64,000 nt of DNA from NCBI GenBank assembly GCA_964561785.1, contig CAZLRF010000010.1, positions 1-64,000 of the forward strand, written 5' to 3'. The notes beneath the pieces were generated by a model. It was not told where the DNA came from, did no database searches, and saw nothing but the letters and a program-made list of their open reading frames with translations. The translations under genes and the position numbers were made by a program. Numbering within the stretch: the first letter of the stretch is position 1; every line of letters begins with the position of its first letter. This DNA comes from DATBSL01 sp964561785. GTDB taxonomy: Bacteria > Acidobacteriota > Vicinamibacteria > Fen-336. Of the stretch, positions 47,267-55,888 are shown piece by piece.

Positions 47267-47743
47267 TCAGCGGCTCGCCTCGCGCACGCGCCTCGCCACG
47301 GTCCGCTCGAGCCGAAGGCGATCCTCGACCCGAAGGCCGCTCGTCTCGAGCGTGACCGCCCGGCCGTTCGCGGCCTTCACCCGGATCCCGCCGGCCGCGG
47401 GCTCCACGGCCTCGACCTCGCGCCACGAGAGCCGCGTGGCGCCCCACAGGTCGCGGGTCGAGACGCCGGCCTCGACGACCTCGACCCGCCACGACAGACG
47501 CTGGGCGCCGAGGGTGCACGCGGCGAGCGCCGCCGCCGCCCCGAGGGCCCGGTAGCGGCGCCGCAGGCCGAGAGGGGCCGCCGCGAGCGCCGCCGCGCCC
47601 GCGAACGCTGCCCCCGCCCGGCGAGGGGGGTGATCCAGGCGCAGCCCCGCGTTCTCCCACACGAGCCGAGGAGGGCCGGCGGCGAGGGCGAGGGCGGCGA
47701 CGGCGGCGGCCAGGAGGGCCGCCCGGGCCACCCGGAGCCTCAA
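47267..47743 (-). CDS. Membrane protein with bacterial PH-like domain
   Basis: A 158-aa protein with two to three N-terminal hydrophobic helices and a C-terminal beta-rich region (VVEAGVSTRDLWGATRLSWREVEAVEPAAGG) like a bacterial PH (bPH2/YdbS-like) domain. The start is a TTG in a TTGA overlap with the upstream J-domain gene, so translation is coupled. Function unknown. Confidence 0.65.
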   Translation of the reverse strand: MRLRVARAALLAAAVAALALAAGPPRLVWENAGLRLDHPPRRAGAAFAGAAALAAAPLGLRRRYRALGAAAALAACTLGAQRLSWRVEVVEAGVSTRDLWGATRLSWREVEAVEPAAGGIRVKAANGRAVTLETSGLRVEDRLRLERTVARRVREASR

Positions 47744-49416
47744 GAAGCCTTGCCCCGTCCGAACAGGCGCTTGAGGATTCCGCCCCCGCCGGGCCCGGGG
47801 GGGCCGAGCTCGATCGCCGCCTCGCGGTGGTCGGGGCGCAGCTCGACGACACGGCGGAACTGGGCCTGGGCGCGGGCCGCGCGCCCGCTCGCTTTGTAGA
47901 CGAGCCCGAGCTCGAAGTGGGCGTCGACGTTGGCGGGGTCCTGGCGCACAACGTCCTGCAGCGTCTCCTCGGCGCGGCGGAGCCAGTTCGGGTTCTTCGC
48001 ATAAGCGCGGGCGAGGAGGATCCGCCCGCGGTTCTGGTGTCGCGCGGGGGCCATGTGCGGCACCGCGGCCTCGAGGACCTGGATCGCGTCCCAGTATCGG
48101 GCCTGAGCGATCAGAAGCTGGGCCCGCAGGAGCGTCTCCTCTGGCGGGACGAATTCGGGCGCGGCGGCGGGAGGGGGTGGCGGGGCGCTGGGAGGGCGCG
48201 GCTCGGCGGCGGGGGCCGGCGGGGGGCCGGCTGCGGCGTGCTCCGTGTCGGGAGCGGTCGCCTCGCGCCGGGGCGCCGCGACGCCCAGGCGGGCCTCGTA
48301 AGACGCGCGGCTCTTCGCCTCGCCGAGGACTTCCCACGCCTCCCCCACGCGGATGAGGATGCCCGCGAGAAAGTCGTGCATGTCCTCGAGACGCGGGTCG
48401 TTGTGCACGTCGGGGTGGAACCGCTTCGTCAACGAGACGTACGCGCGTTTGACGTCCGCGTCGGTGCAGCCCGGCTCGATGCCCAGGACCTGGAAGTGGT
48501 TCTTGAGGGGAAGGGAGTTGAAGGTCTCGACGATCTCCCTGCGCCACGCGAGCATCTCCGGGCCCATCTCCGGCCGGCGCTCGGGCTTGGGCTCGGGCGC
48601 GGGCGGCGCGCTCTCGGTCCCCTGCTCCACCTCGGTCGCCTCGGGGAACGTGAAGGGTCGCTCGCCTTCCGCGTCCGACGCGTCGGGAGCCTGCCCCGGG
48701 GCGAGCGGGCCGGGCGGCGGGGCCGACGCGGAGGCGTGCCGCGGGCCCGGGGAGGCCCGCAACTCGACGCGCCCGGTGAGGAGAAGGCCGAGGAGCGTCC
48801 TCTCGGTCTCGTCCGTGTCCAGGGGGACGAGCTGGAGCACCTGCCGAGCGGTGGCCGTGCCGTCGATCCGCGAGAGGATGTAGCCCTCGGTCAGGGTCAG
48901 CGTGCGCTCCTCGGCGAGGGCTGTCGTGGCCACGAGCCGCTGGTCGAGGTCGCCGAGGGCCGCGCGCGCGGTGGCGGCGTCGCCGATCCTTCGGACGGCC
49001 TCGAGGATGAGCGGCTCGGTGGCGCCCGTCGTCTCGGCGAAGTCGTCCCCTCCGGCTCCGTCCTCGAAGGTCGCGGCGAGGGAGGGGTCGACGAGGGCCT
49101 CGAGCACCCGCTCGCGCGGGTCCGCGGCGGGGGCGGGGACCGGCGCGGGGAAGGGCCGCCTCACCGGCCTCGCGGCCCGGATGCCGACCTCCTCGAGGAC
49201 GCGCTCGAGCCGCAGGCGTGCGGAGTCGTCGGGCCGCGGCGGCGGCGCGGGCTTCGGCTTCTCGTCCCGGAAGGCCACCCCGACGATCTGGCCCTGCCGC
49301 AGCCGGAGGCGGACTCCGGCCGGAGGCGTCCCGATCGCGAGGACGCCGCTGCGCCGCGCGCGGTAGTGCTCGGCGAGTGCGGACAGCGGGAGCGACTGGG
49401 GGCGGGAGTCGTCCAT
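47740..49416 (-). CDS. PATAN/DUF4388, J-domain and TPR protein
   Basis: A 558-aa protein. N-terminal PATAN-like/DUF4388 segment (LSALAEHYRARRSGVLAI, VRLRLRQGQIVGVAF); a second winged-helix-like region (ILSRIDGTATARQVL); a J domain (residues ~290-360: NHFQVLGIEPGCTDADVKRAYVSL then HPD in RFHPDVH); a Pro/Ala-rich linker; and C-terminal TPRs (ARYWDAIQVLEAAV, DAHFELGLVYKASGRAARAQ). An intact HPD implies DnaK stimulation. Such proteins occur near motility/GTPase switch systems in Myxococcota and Acidobacteriota. Divergent from the hybrid kinase gene. Confidence 0.8.
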   Translation of the reverse strand: MDDSRPQSLPLSALAEHYRARRSGVLAIGTPPAGVRLRLRQGQIVGVAFRDEKPKPAPPPRPDDSARLRLERVLEEVGIRAARPVRRPFPAPVPAPAADPRERVLEALVDPSLAATFEDGAGGDDFAETTGATEPLILEAVRRIGDAATARAALGDLDQRLVATTALAEERTLTLTEGYILSRIDGTATARQVLQLVPLDTDETERTLLGLLLTGRVELRASPGPRHASASAPPPGPLAPGQAPDASDAEGERPFTFPEATEVEQGTESAPPAPEPKPERRPEMGPEMLAWRREIVETFNSLPLKNHFQVLGIEPGCTDADVKRAYVSLTKRFHPDVHNDPRLEDMHDFLAGILIRVGEAWEVLGEAKSRASYEARLGVAAPRREATAPDTEHAAAGPPPAPAAEPRPPSAPPPPPAAAPEFVPPEETLLRAQLLIAQARYWDAIQVLEAAVPHMAPARHQNRGRILLARAYAKNPNWLRRAEETLQDVVRQDPANVDAHFELGLVYKASGRAARAQAQFRRVVELRPDHREAAIELGPPGPGGGGILKRLFGRGKAS

Positions 49417-49438
49417 GGTCCTCGTTCGGAGAGGGCAT

Positions 49439-49446
49439 AGTATAGC
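49439..49446. promoter_or_regulatory. Overlapping divergent -10 elements
   Basis: Minus strand TATACT (49439-49444) precedes the PATAN/J gene start at 49416 by 22 nt. Plus strand TATAGC (49441-49446) precedes the TTG at 49455 by 8 nt, which could make the hybrid kinase mRNA nearly leaderless. Confidence 0.35.
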
Positions 49447-49454
49447 GCGGCGCC

Positions 49455-52400
49455 TTGACGGGGGGCGCCCCGGGGGCGAAACTGCCGGGGCGCGTGGCCA
49501 GGATCCTCCTCGTCGACGACGACCCCCTCGTGGGGAAGACGCTCGCCGACCTGCTCTCGCTGCATGGCTACTCCGCCGTCCGCGCGGAGTCGGCGGAGCG
49601 GGGGCTCGAGGCCCTCGCCGGCGGCGGCTTCGATCTCGTGCTCCTCGACGTGCGACTGCCGGGGATGAGCGGCTTCGAGGCGTGCGCCCGGGTCCGGGAG
49701 GCCCACGGGCCGTACCTGCCGGTCATCATGATGACCGCCTTCGGCGATCCGGTCGCGGTGAGACGGGGGTACGAGGCGGGGGCGGACGACTTCCTGCACA
49801 AGCCGATCGACACCCCGGCCCTCATCCTCAAGGTGCGGGCGTTCCTCCGCCTCAAGTCGACGCACGACGAGCTGGTGCGCAGCCGCGAGGAGGCGCAGGC
49901 GCGGGCGAGGGACCTCGCCCGGCTGCACGAGATCGGCCGGGACTGGTCGCTCATCGCCGAGCCGTTCGAGTTCAACCGCATGCTGACCCAGCGGCTCGCC
50001 GGCCTCATCGGCGCCCCGATCGTGGGCATCGCGCTGCAGGACCCGGAGACCCGGACCATGGAGGCGGCCCTGCCCGTGCACGGGCTCGCCGAGGAGCGGG
50101 CGCGGGCGTTTCGCTACGTGCCGCGCCCCGAGTACCGCAGCCTGTGGAGCCCGCGCAGCGGCCGGCCCTACGTCAGCCAGCAGCCGGGGAGCGACCCGCG
50201 GCTCGCCCAGGAGATCGGGATCATGGCCGAGGCGAGCTCGGTCGTGCTCGTGCCGCTTCTGGCCGAGGGCGAGCTCATCGGGCTCATCGGCGCGGCGGAC
50301 AAGCCGGGCGGCTTCACCGAGGCGGACGTGCAGATCCTGTCGACCTTCGCCGGGCCGGTGGCCACGTTCCTGCGGAGCCGGCTCATCTTCGACCGCCAGC
50401 GCCGCCAGGCGGCGCGCTTCGAGCGGCTGGCCGCCCTCGTCGGCGACATGGCGGCGGTCTCGGGGCGGACGCGCCTGCTCGACCTCACCGTACGGCGCGT
50501 GCAGAGGGACCTGGGCTACCAGCGGGTGGCGTTCCACGCTCCCGGGGCCGACGGGGCGCTCGTCCCCGAGGCGGAGGCGGGCGCTTCGGGCCCGGCCCCC
50601 GACGCCGAGGCGCTGCGCTGGGCCCTGCGCCTCGGCGCCCCTCTCGAGGCCTCGCGCACGGAGAGCTCCACCGACCTCGCGGTCCCGGTGCGGGCCGGCG
50701 AGCACGCCCTCGGCGTCCTCACCGCCTCGCGTGCTCGCCCCGGCGTGTTCGACGACGAGGAGACGAGCCTGCTCTCGACCCTCGCCGGGCAGCTCGCGCT
50801 CGCCCTGCGCCGGGCGGAGAGCGAGGCGGCCACCGAGCACCTCGCGCGGCAGATGGCGACGCTGTACGACCTCGGGCTCGAGACCGCGGCCCTGCAGGAC
50901 CTGCAGGCCCTGTTCGTCCGCGCGACCGAGGAGGCGGGCCGCCTGATTCGCGCCGATCACAGCTCGGTGTTCCGCCACGACGATCGCGAGGGGGTCCTGA
51001 AGCTGTTCGCGGTCTGGGCCCGCGAGCCGGTCGCCCCGCCGGAGCCGCGGCCGGTGTTCCGCCTGGGGGAGGGTATCGCCGGTCGGGTCGCCCGGGACAT
51101 GCTCCCCGTGCTGGTCAACGAGGCCGAGCGCCACGAGGACTTCGTGCCCCGCGAGAACCCGGTCGCGCGGATCCTCTGCGTCCCCCTCACCCACTTCGAC
51201 CGGGCCCGCGGGGCGACCGTGCTCTACGGGGTGCTCAACGCCACGCGCCGTCCCGGCTCCGCGCCCTTCACCGACGACGACCTCGAGTACCTCACCCGCT
51301 TCGCGGGGCAGCTGTCGATCGCGGTCGCCAACTCGGTGGCCTTCGCCGCGGAGCGCGAGCGCTCGGAGCAGCTCGCCCTCGTGAACGCGGTGCTGCGCGA
51401 GTCGGCGGCCGCTCTCGCCGGGGGCCGCATCCTCGAGGCCGCGGTGCGGCGCATCCACGAGGCCTTTCGCCCCTGCCTGGTCGCCATGCTCGAGCCCGAG
51501 GGGTCCTTCTTCCGGGTCGTCGCCGCCGCCGGCCGCGTCCCGCGTGACGAGGGCTGGACGGGAGGGGCGACCGACGAAGGGCCGGCCGGCGTCGCGCTGC
51601 GCGAGGGGCGGGCCGCGTCGGCGGCCGAGGGCGAGGAGGGCTTCACGCCCCGCTCCGAGGGCGCGCGGGGGGCCCTCGCCGTGCCGGTCCTCTCCGGCGA
51701 CGAGGTCGTGGCGGTGCTCTACCTCGAGGGGGACCGGCCGGAGGCTTTCGACCGCGGGCAGCGGATCACGCTCGAGACCCTCGCCGACGGGATCGGCATC
51801 CTGCTGCGCACGGCCCGGCTGTACGAGGCGCTCGAGGACACGAACGGCCGGCTGGTCGAGCTCGACCGCATGAAGAGCGAGCTGGTCAACGTGGTCGCCC
51901 ACGACTTCCGCTCGCCGCTCGCCGCGATCCTCGGGTGGGGGGAGCTGCTCGCGTCGCAGCCCGAGGCCCCGGTGGAGGACCGGCGGGCGCGGGCGCTGGG
52001 CATCGTGGGCGCGGCCTCGCGCATGGCCACGCTGATGGACCGCACCCTCGAGACGACCCGGCTCGAGACCGGGCAGTTCGCGTTCGACTTCCGCCTCGTG
52101 GACCTCGCCGCGCGGGTGCGCCAGGTCGCCTCCGAGTTCCGGTGCGGCCCGGCCCACTCGCTGGTCGTGGACCTGCCGGAGGACCCGCTGCCGTGCTGGG
52201 CGGACGGGGAGCGGATCGCGGAGGTCGTCGAGAACCTCCTCTCGAACGCGGTCAAGTACTCGCCCGACGGCGGCGAGGCGCGCCTCGCCGCGCGGCGCGA
52301 GCGCGACTTCGCCGTCGTCACCGTCACCGACCACGGGATCGGAATCGCCCCCGAGGACGTGGGCCGGCTCTTCCGCCCGTTCTCGCGGGTGCACGACCGC

Positions 52401-52916
52401 AAGGTCACCGGCATCGAGGGGTTCGGGCTCGGCCTCTCGATCTGCGAGCGGTTCGTCAGGGCCCACGGCGGGCGGTTCGAGGTGCACAGCGTGCCCGGGG
52501 AGGGCTCGAGCTTCAGCTTCACTCTCCCGCTGTTCGGGGCGGCGGCGCAGTCGCGCTCCGCGCTGGCCGTCGTCGCCGCGGCCGACGCCGGGACGAGGCG
52601 CGAGGTGCGAAGGGTGGCGGAGGGGCTCGGCTTCGCCGTCCACGAGGCGGCCGACGGGCTCGAGGCGGTGGAGGCCGTCGTCCGGTTGCGCCCCACGGTC
52701 GTGGTTCTCGACCGCATTCTCCCGCGGCTGCGGGCCGAGGAGGTGGCGGAGCGCCTGCGTGCGCAGGAGGCGACGCGGGGCGTTCCGCTCGTCCTGCTCG
52801 CCCCGGGCGACGACCTCGGGGCCCGGGCCGCTCTCTTCCGGGAGCGTCTGTCGCGCCCCGTGGACCGCGCCGCCCTCGCGGCGACCCTCGAGCGGCTCGG
52901 CGCGCCCGTAGGCTAG
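49455..52916 (+). CDS. Hybrid sensor histidine kinase with receiver and multiple GAF domains
   Basis: A soluble 1153-aa kinase. N-terminal receiver (residues ~15-130, phospho-acceptor Asp65 in LLDVRLPG, Lys116 in HKPID); then about four GAF-like domains (residues ~160-800; VLVPLLAEGELIGLIG, RILCVPL); HisKA with His816 in AHDFRSPLAAILG; HATPase with NLLSNAVKYSPDG, DHGIGIAPED and GFGLGLSI; and a C-terminal receiver-like domain (Asp1086) that lacks the paired acidic residues and the conserved Lys, so probably degenerate. No transmembrane segment or sensor beyond GAFs is seen. TTG 49455 is the longest start; GTG 49494, beginning VARILLVDDDP, is an equally good alternative. Confidence 0.88.
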   Translation: MTGGAPGAKLPGRVARILLVDDDPLVGKTLADLLSLHGYSAVRAESAERGLEALAGGGFDLVLLDVRLPGMSGFEACARVREAHGPYLPVIMMTAFGDPVAVRRGYEAGADDFLHKPIDTPALILKVRAFLRLKSTHDELVRSREEAQARARDLARLHEIGRDWSLIAEPFEFNRMLTQRLAGLIGAPIVGIALQDPETRTMEAALPVHGLAEERARAFRYVPRPEYRSLWSPRSGRPYVSQQPGSDPRLAQEIGIMAEASSVVLVPLLAEGELIGLIGAADKPGGFTEADVQILSTFAGPVATFLRSRLIFDRQRRQAARFERLAALVGDMAAVSGRTRLLDLTVRRVQRDLGYQRVAFHAPGADGALVPEAEAGASGPAPDAEALRWALRLGAPLEASRTESSTDLAVPVRAGEHALGVLTASRARPGVFDDEETSLLSTLAGQLALALRRAESEAATEHLARQMATLYDLGLETAALQDLQALFVRATEEAGRLIRADHSSVFRHDDREGVLKLFAVWAREPVAPPEPRPVFRLGEGIAGRVARDMLPVLVNEAERHEDFVPRENPVARILCVPLTHFDRARGATVLYGVLNATRRPGSAPFTDDDLEYLTRFAGQLSIAVANSVAFAAERERSEQLALVNAVLRESAAALAGGRILEAAVRRIHEAFRPCLVAMLEPEGSFFRVVAAAGRVPRDEGWTGGATDEGPAGVALREGRAASAAEGEEGFTPRSEGARGALAVPVLSGDEVVAVLYLEGDRPEAFDRGQRITLETLADGIGILLRTARLYEALEDTNGRLVELDRMKSELVNVVAHDFRSPLAAILGWGELLASQPEAPVEDRRARALGIVGAASRMATLMDRTLETTRLETGQFAFDFRLVDLAARVRQVASEFRCGPAHSLVVDLPEDPLPCWADGERIAEVVENLLSNAVKYSPDGGEARLAARRERDFAVVTVTDHGIGIAPEDVGRLFRPFSRVHDRKVTGIEGFGLGLSICERFVRAHGGRFEVHSVPGEGSSFSFTLPLFGAAAQSRSALAVVAAADAGTRREVRRVAEGLGFAVHEAADGLEAVEAVVRLRPTVVVLDRILPRLRAEEVAERLRAQEATRGVPLVLLAPGDDLGARAALFRERLSRPVDRAALAATLERLGAPVG
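52909..52914 (+). promoter_or_regulatory. Candidate -10 element (TAGGCT) before xdhC
   Basis: TAGGCT overlaps the end of the hybrid kinase gene and ends 6 nt before the GTG of the XdhC gene. The same hexamer precedes three other starts in this window. Confidence 0.4.
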
Positions 52917-52920
52917 GACC

Positions 52921-53769
52921 GTGCGCGAGGTCCTGGAGGCGGCGCTTCGGGTCGAGCGGGACGGGGGCCAGGCCGCGCTGGTCACCGTGGTCTCCACGGA
53001 GGGCTCGACCCCCCAGAAGGCGGGGGCGCGGATGCTCGTGCACGCCGACGGTCGCATCGTGGGCACGATCGGCGGCGGGTGCCTCGAGGCCGAGATGAGC
53101 TCCCGGGCCCGGGAGGCGATCGAGACGCGGCGGCCCCGGCTCGTCTCCTACGACCTCACCCCGGAGCAGGCGGGGGAGGACGGCCTCGTGTGCGGGGGGA
53201 GGATGCAGGTGTTCATCGAGCCGATCGAGCCCGTGCCCGTCCTGTGCCTCTTCGGCGCCGGCCACGTCGCCCAGCCCCTCGCCCGGATGGCGAAGGCCTG
53301 CGGCTTCCGCGTGGAGCTGCTCGACGACCGCGTGAAGTTCGCGAACGCCGAGCGCTTTCCCGAGGCCGACCTCATCGTCGTCGACTCGTTCGAGGCCGGC
53401 GCGGCGCGGCTCACGCTCGGGCCCGCCACGTACGCGGTCGTGGTGACGCGCGGTCACAAGGGGGACGCGGAAGCGCTTCGCGCGGTCCTGGGGAAGGGGC
53501 TGCGCTTCGTGGGCCTGCTCGGCAGCCGGCCCAAGGTCGTCCACATCTTCTCGGCCTTGCGCGAGGCGGGCGCCAGCGCCGAGGAGCTCGCGACGGTCCA
53601 CGCCCCGCTCGGCCTGGAGATCGGAGCCCAGACACCGGAGGAGATCGCCGTCTCGATTCTGGCCGAGATGATCGCGGTGCGCCGGGGTGTGGACCCCTCC
53701 CGGTCGCGCTCGATGAGGATGGGGCTGCCGGGGCGCCTCGGCCCTGACCGAGAGTCGGACACCACTTGA
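52921..53769 (+). CDS. XdhC/CoxI-family molybdoenzyme maturation protein
   Basis: A 282-aa protein. N-terminal XdhC domain (VTVVSTEGSTPQKAGARMLV, VGTIGGGCLE) and C-terminal Rossmann domain (CLFGAGHVAQPLARMAKACGF, GLLGSRPK), the standard two-domain family. It binds and delivers sulfurated molybdenum cofactor to xanthine dehydrogenase-type enzymes. No molybdenum hydroxylase is encoded in this window, so its client must lie elsewhere. GTG start with a TAGGCT element directly upstream. Confidence 0.9.
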   Translation: MREVLEAALRVERDGGQAALVTVVSTEGSTPQKAGARMLVHADGRIVGTIGGGCLEAEMSSRAREAIETRRPRLVSYDLTPEQAGEDGLVCGGRMQVFIEPIEPVPVLCLFGAGHVAQPLARMAKACGFRVELLDDRVKFANAERFPEADLIVVDSFEAGAARLTLGPATYAVVVTRGHKGDAEALRAVLGKGLRFVGLLGSRPKVVHIFSALREAGASAEELATVHAPLGLEIGAQTPEEIAVSILAEMIAVRRGVDPSRSRSMRMGLPGRLGPDRESDTT

Positions 53770-53794
53770 AGTAACACTTCAGATCGGCTAGCCT
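53766..53794 (+). promoter_or_regulatory. Promoter TTGAAG-N17-TAGCCT with an overlapping perfect palindrome
   Basis: TTGAAG (53766-53771) and TAGCCT (53789-53794) are 17 bp apart, 19 nt before the ATG at 53814. TGAAGT-AAC-ACTTCA (53767-53781) is a perfect 15-nt palindrome covering the -35 and spacer, the classic layout of a repressor operator. Confidence 0.55.
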
Positions 53795-53813
53795 AAGCGC
53801 CGGCAACGGCGCT

Positions 53814-54368
53814 ATGAAGGCGTTCACGACGGCATGTCTCGTCGGGTTCGTTTGCCTCCCCCCGTCCGGTGAGGCCGGGAAGCCTCCTGCGCCGCCCGCG
53901 GCCGAGCTGGCCCAGGAGCACTGGAACGCGGGCCGCACGTTCCGGGTGTTCACCCCCCCGGGGTGGGCGGTCTCGAGCGCGCCGGGCCAGCCGGAGACGA
54001 CCGAAGCTCGCGGCGATGGGCTGCTCGTGCGGATCCTCCGGCGGGAGACCGAGCTGGGCCTCGACAGCCTCCACGTCGAGTGCATGCTCGTGCGGCTGCG
54101 GCCGGCCATGGAGACGTTCCCCCAGGTGGATTACGAGTACGACTTCGTCGGCGGGGCCGTCGGGGAGCGCAGGGCGCTCGACTCGGCCTTCGTGGTCCAC
54201 TACGACGAGCCGGTCGACGGGGCGCGGGACTGGCGGCAGCGCAACCTCACGGTGGTCGGGGGAGGGGAGTCGCTTTGCGTCATCACCTACGCGCCGTTGC
54301 CGGTCTGGAAGAAGTCCAAGACGGCACGCAATTTGCTCACTGCCATCGTGGAGAGCGTTAGGTTCTGA
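53814..54368 (+). CDS. Small secreted protein of unknown function
   Basis: A 184-aa protein with a signal peptide (TACLVGFVCLPPSGEAG). The mature domain is beta-rich with FRVFTPPGWAVSS and LLVRILRRETELGLDSLHVECML; it could be a lipocalin-like or PsbP-type fold, but no family is recognised. Its expression appears controlled by the palindromic promoter just upstream. The MinD-like gene starts 2 nt after its stop, so it probably leads that operon. Confidence 0.6.
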   Translation: MKAFTTACLVGFVCLPPSGEAGKPPAPPAAELAQEHWNAGRTFRVFTPPGWAVSSAPGQPETTEARGDGLLVRILRRETELGLDSLHVECMLVRLRPAMETFPQVDYEYDFVGGAVGERRALDSAFVVHYDEPVDGARDWRQRNLTVVGGGESLCVITYAPLPVWKKSKTARNLLTAIVESVRF

Positions 54369-54370
54369 GT

Positions 54371-55330
54371 ATGGCCCTGAGCGTGTCCGAAGTCCTGCCG
54401 GTCGCCGCCCCGAGGACGCGGCGGCAGATCTGGTCCATCGGTGGCGGCAAGGGGGGGATCGGGAAATCCCTGCTCGCGGCGTCGGTGGGCTGGCAGCTCG
54501 CGCGCATGGGACGGCGTGTCGTCCTGGTCGACGCGGACCTCGGCGGGGCGAACCTCCACACCTGCCTGGGCGTGCCGACCCCGGAGCGCACACTCGCCGA
54601 CTTCGTCCAGCGGCGGGTGGGGTCGATCGACGAGGTCCTCACCGACACGCCGGTGCCGGGCCTGCGCCTCATCAGCGGCGCGGCCGACCTCCTGAGCGCG
54701 GCCAACATCAAGCACCTGCAGAAGGTGCGGGTGATGAACCACGTGAAGGCCCTCGACGTGGACGTGGTCCTCATCGACCTCGGGGCGGGCACCTCCTACA
54801 ACATCCTCGACTTCTTCCTGCTCTCGGACGTGTCGATCCTGGCGGTCGTGCCCGAGCCGACCTCCATCGAGAACGGCTACCGCTTCATCAAGAGCGCGCT
54901 GTACCGCCGGCTGCGGGCGGCCGCGCCGACCGGGACCGTGCGCGATCTCGTGGAGGCCGCGCTCGACCCGAAGAACGGCCTCGGCATCCGCACGCCGGTC
55001 GAGCTGCTGGCGCGCGTCGAGGCGGAGGACGAGGAGGCGGCCCGCGCCCTGCGGCGCGAGGTCGCGGCGTTCCAGCCCCGCTTCGTGGTCAACGAGGTGC
55101 GCGACGTGGCGGACGTGGCGATCGGCCACCAGCTGGTGGCGGCCTGCGGGCGCCACCTCGGCCTGCGCGCGAGCTACGCCGGCTTCGTCCACCACGACGA
55201 CGCGGTGTGGCAGGCGGTGAGGCGGCGCCGGCTGTTCATGGCGGACGCCCCGACCTCGCGCGCGGCGGAGGAGATCCGCCAGCTCACCCGCGGTCTGGTG
55301 AAGGGGGAGAGCCTTGGCCACGGCTTCTGA
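54371..55330 (+). CDS. MinD/ParA (FlhG-like) P-loop ATPase
   Basis: A 319-aa cytoplasmic ATPase with the deviant Walker A GGKGGIGKS (residues 25-33; Lys27 and Lys32), VVLVDADLGGANLHTCLG (Walker A-prime) and VVLIDLGAGTSYNILDFF (Walker B). The long C-terminal half with PRFVVNEVRDV resembles FlhG/YlxH-type and polarity ATPases rather than chromosomal ParA. Lacks an obvious membrane-targeting amphipathic helix. It overlaps the J/HTH gene by 17 nt, suggesting they position or regulate a common envelope structure. Confidence 0.88.
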   Translation: MALSVSEVLPVAAPRTRRQIWSIGGGKGGIGKSLLAASVGWQLARMGRRVVLVDADLGGANLHTCLGVPTPERTLADFVQRRVGSIDEVLTDTPVPGLRLISGAADLLSAANIKHLQKVRVMNHVKALDVDVVLIDLGAGTSYNILDFFLLSDVSILAVVPEPTSIENGYRFIKSALYRRLRAAAPTGTVRDLVEAALDPKNGLGIRTPVELLARVEAEDEEAARALRREVAAFQPRFVVNEVRDVADVAIGHQLVAACGRHLGLRASYAGFVHHDDAVWQAVRRRRLFMADAPTSRAAEEIRQLTRGLVKGESLGHGF

Positions 55331-55877
55331 GGCCCCCCGCGGCGACCTGTACGCCGTGCTCGGCCTCGAGCCCCGCGCCAGCCGCGAGCAGGTCGAGCGG
55401 GCGTATCGCTTCTGCCTCGAGCTGTACGCCGAGGGCGCCCTCGCCACCTACTCGCTGCTCGACCCGACCGAGGCCGAGCAGCAGCGCGCGCGCGCCCGGG
55501 AGGCATACGAGGTCCTGGCGGACGAGGAGAGGCGGCGCGCCTACGACGCGAGCCAGGGGTTCCTCCCCCCCGACACGCCGGTGCTCGCGTTCCCCGCGCC
55601 CGCGGCCGCCGGGGCCCCGAGTCCCGAGATCCCGGAGGTCCTCGGCGGGGCCGAGCTGCGCCGGCTACGAGAGCAGCGCGGCGTCTCACTGCGGACGGTG
55701 GCGGCGGTGACGAAGATCGGGGTGCGCTTCCTCGAGTACATCGAGCAGGACCGCTTCGACTTCCTGCCCGCGCCCGTCTACCTGCGCGGCTTTCTCCAGG
55801 AGTACGCGCGGGTGGTGGGCCTCGACCCGCGCCGGGCGGCCGACGCCTACATGAGCCGGCTCCCCTCCCGGCGGTAG
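55314..55877 (+). CDS. J-like domain protein with RodZ-type helix-turn-helix (HTH_25)
   Basis: A 187-aa protein. The first ~75 residues are a J-like helical hairpin (LYAVLGLEPRASREQVERAYRFC and ARAREAYEVLADEERRRAYD) but lack the HPD loop, so it should not stimulate DnaK. The C-terminal ~70 residues match the HTH_25 fold of RodZ-type proteins (LRRLREQRGVSLRTVAAVTKI, YLRGFLQEYARVVGLDP). Start TTG with GGGGGAGA 4 nt upstream, inside the MinD-like gene. Probably a partner of that ATPase. Confidence 0.75.
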   Translation: MATASEAPRGDLYAVLGLEPRASREQVERAYRFCLELYAEGALATYSLLDPTEAEQQRARAREAYEVLADEERRRAYDASQGFLPPDTPVLAFPAPAAAGAPSPEIPEVLGGAELRRLREQRGVSLRTVAAVTKIGVRFLEYIEQDRFDFLPAPVYLRGFLQEYARVVGLDPRRAADAYMSRLPSRR

Positions 55878-55888
55878 GCCCGGGCGAC

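Noticed and set aside
49161..53066. 1301-aa minus-strand ORF opposite the hybrid kinase
   Set aside because: No motifs and runs antisense through receiver, GAF and ATPase motifs of the real gene.
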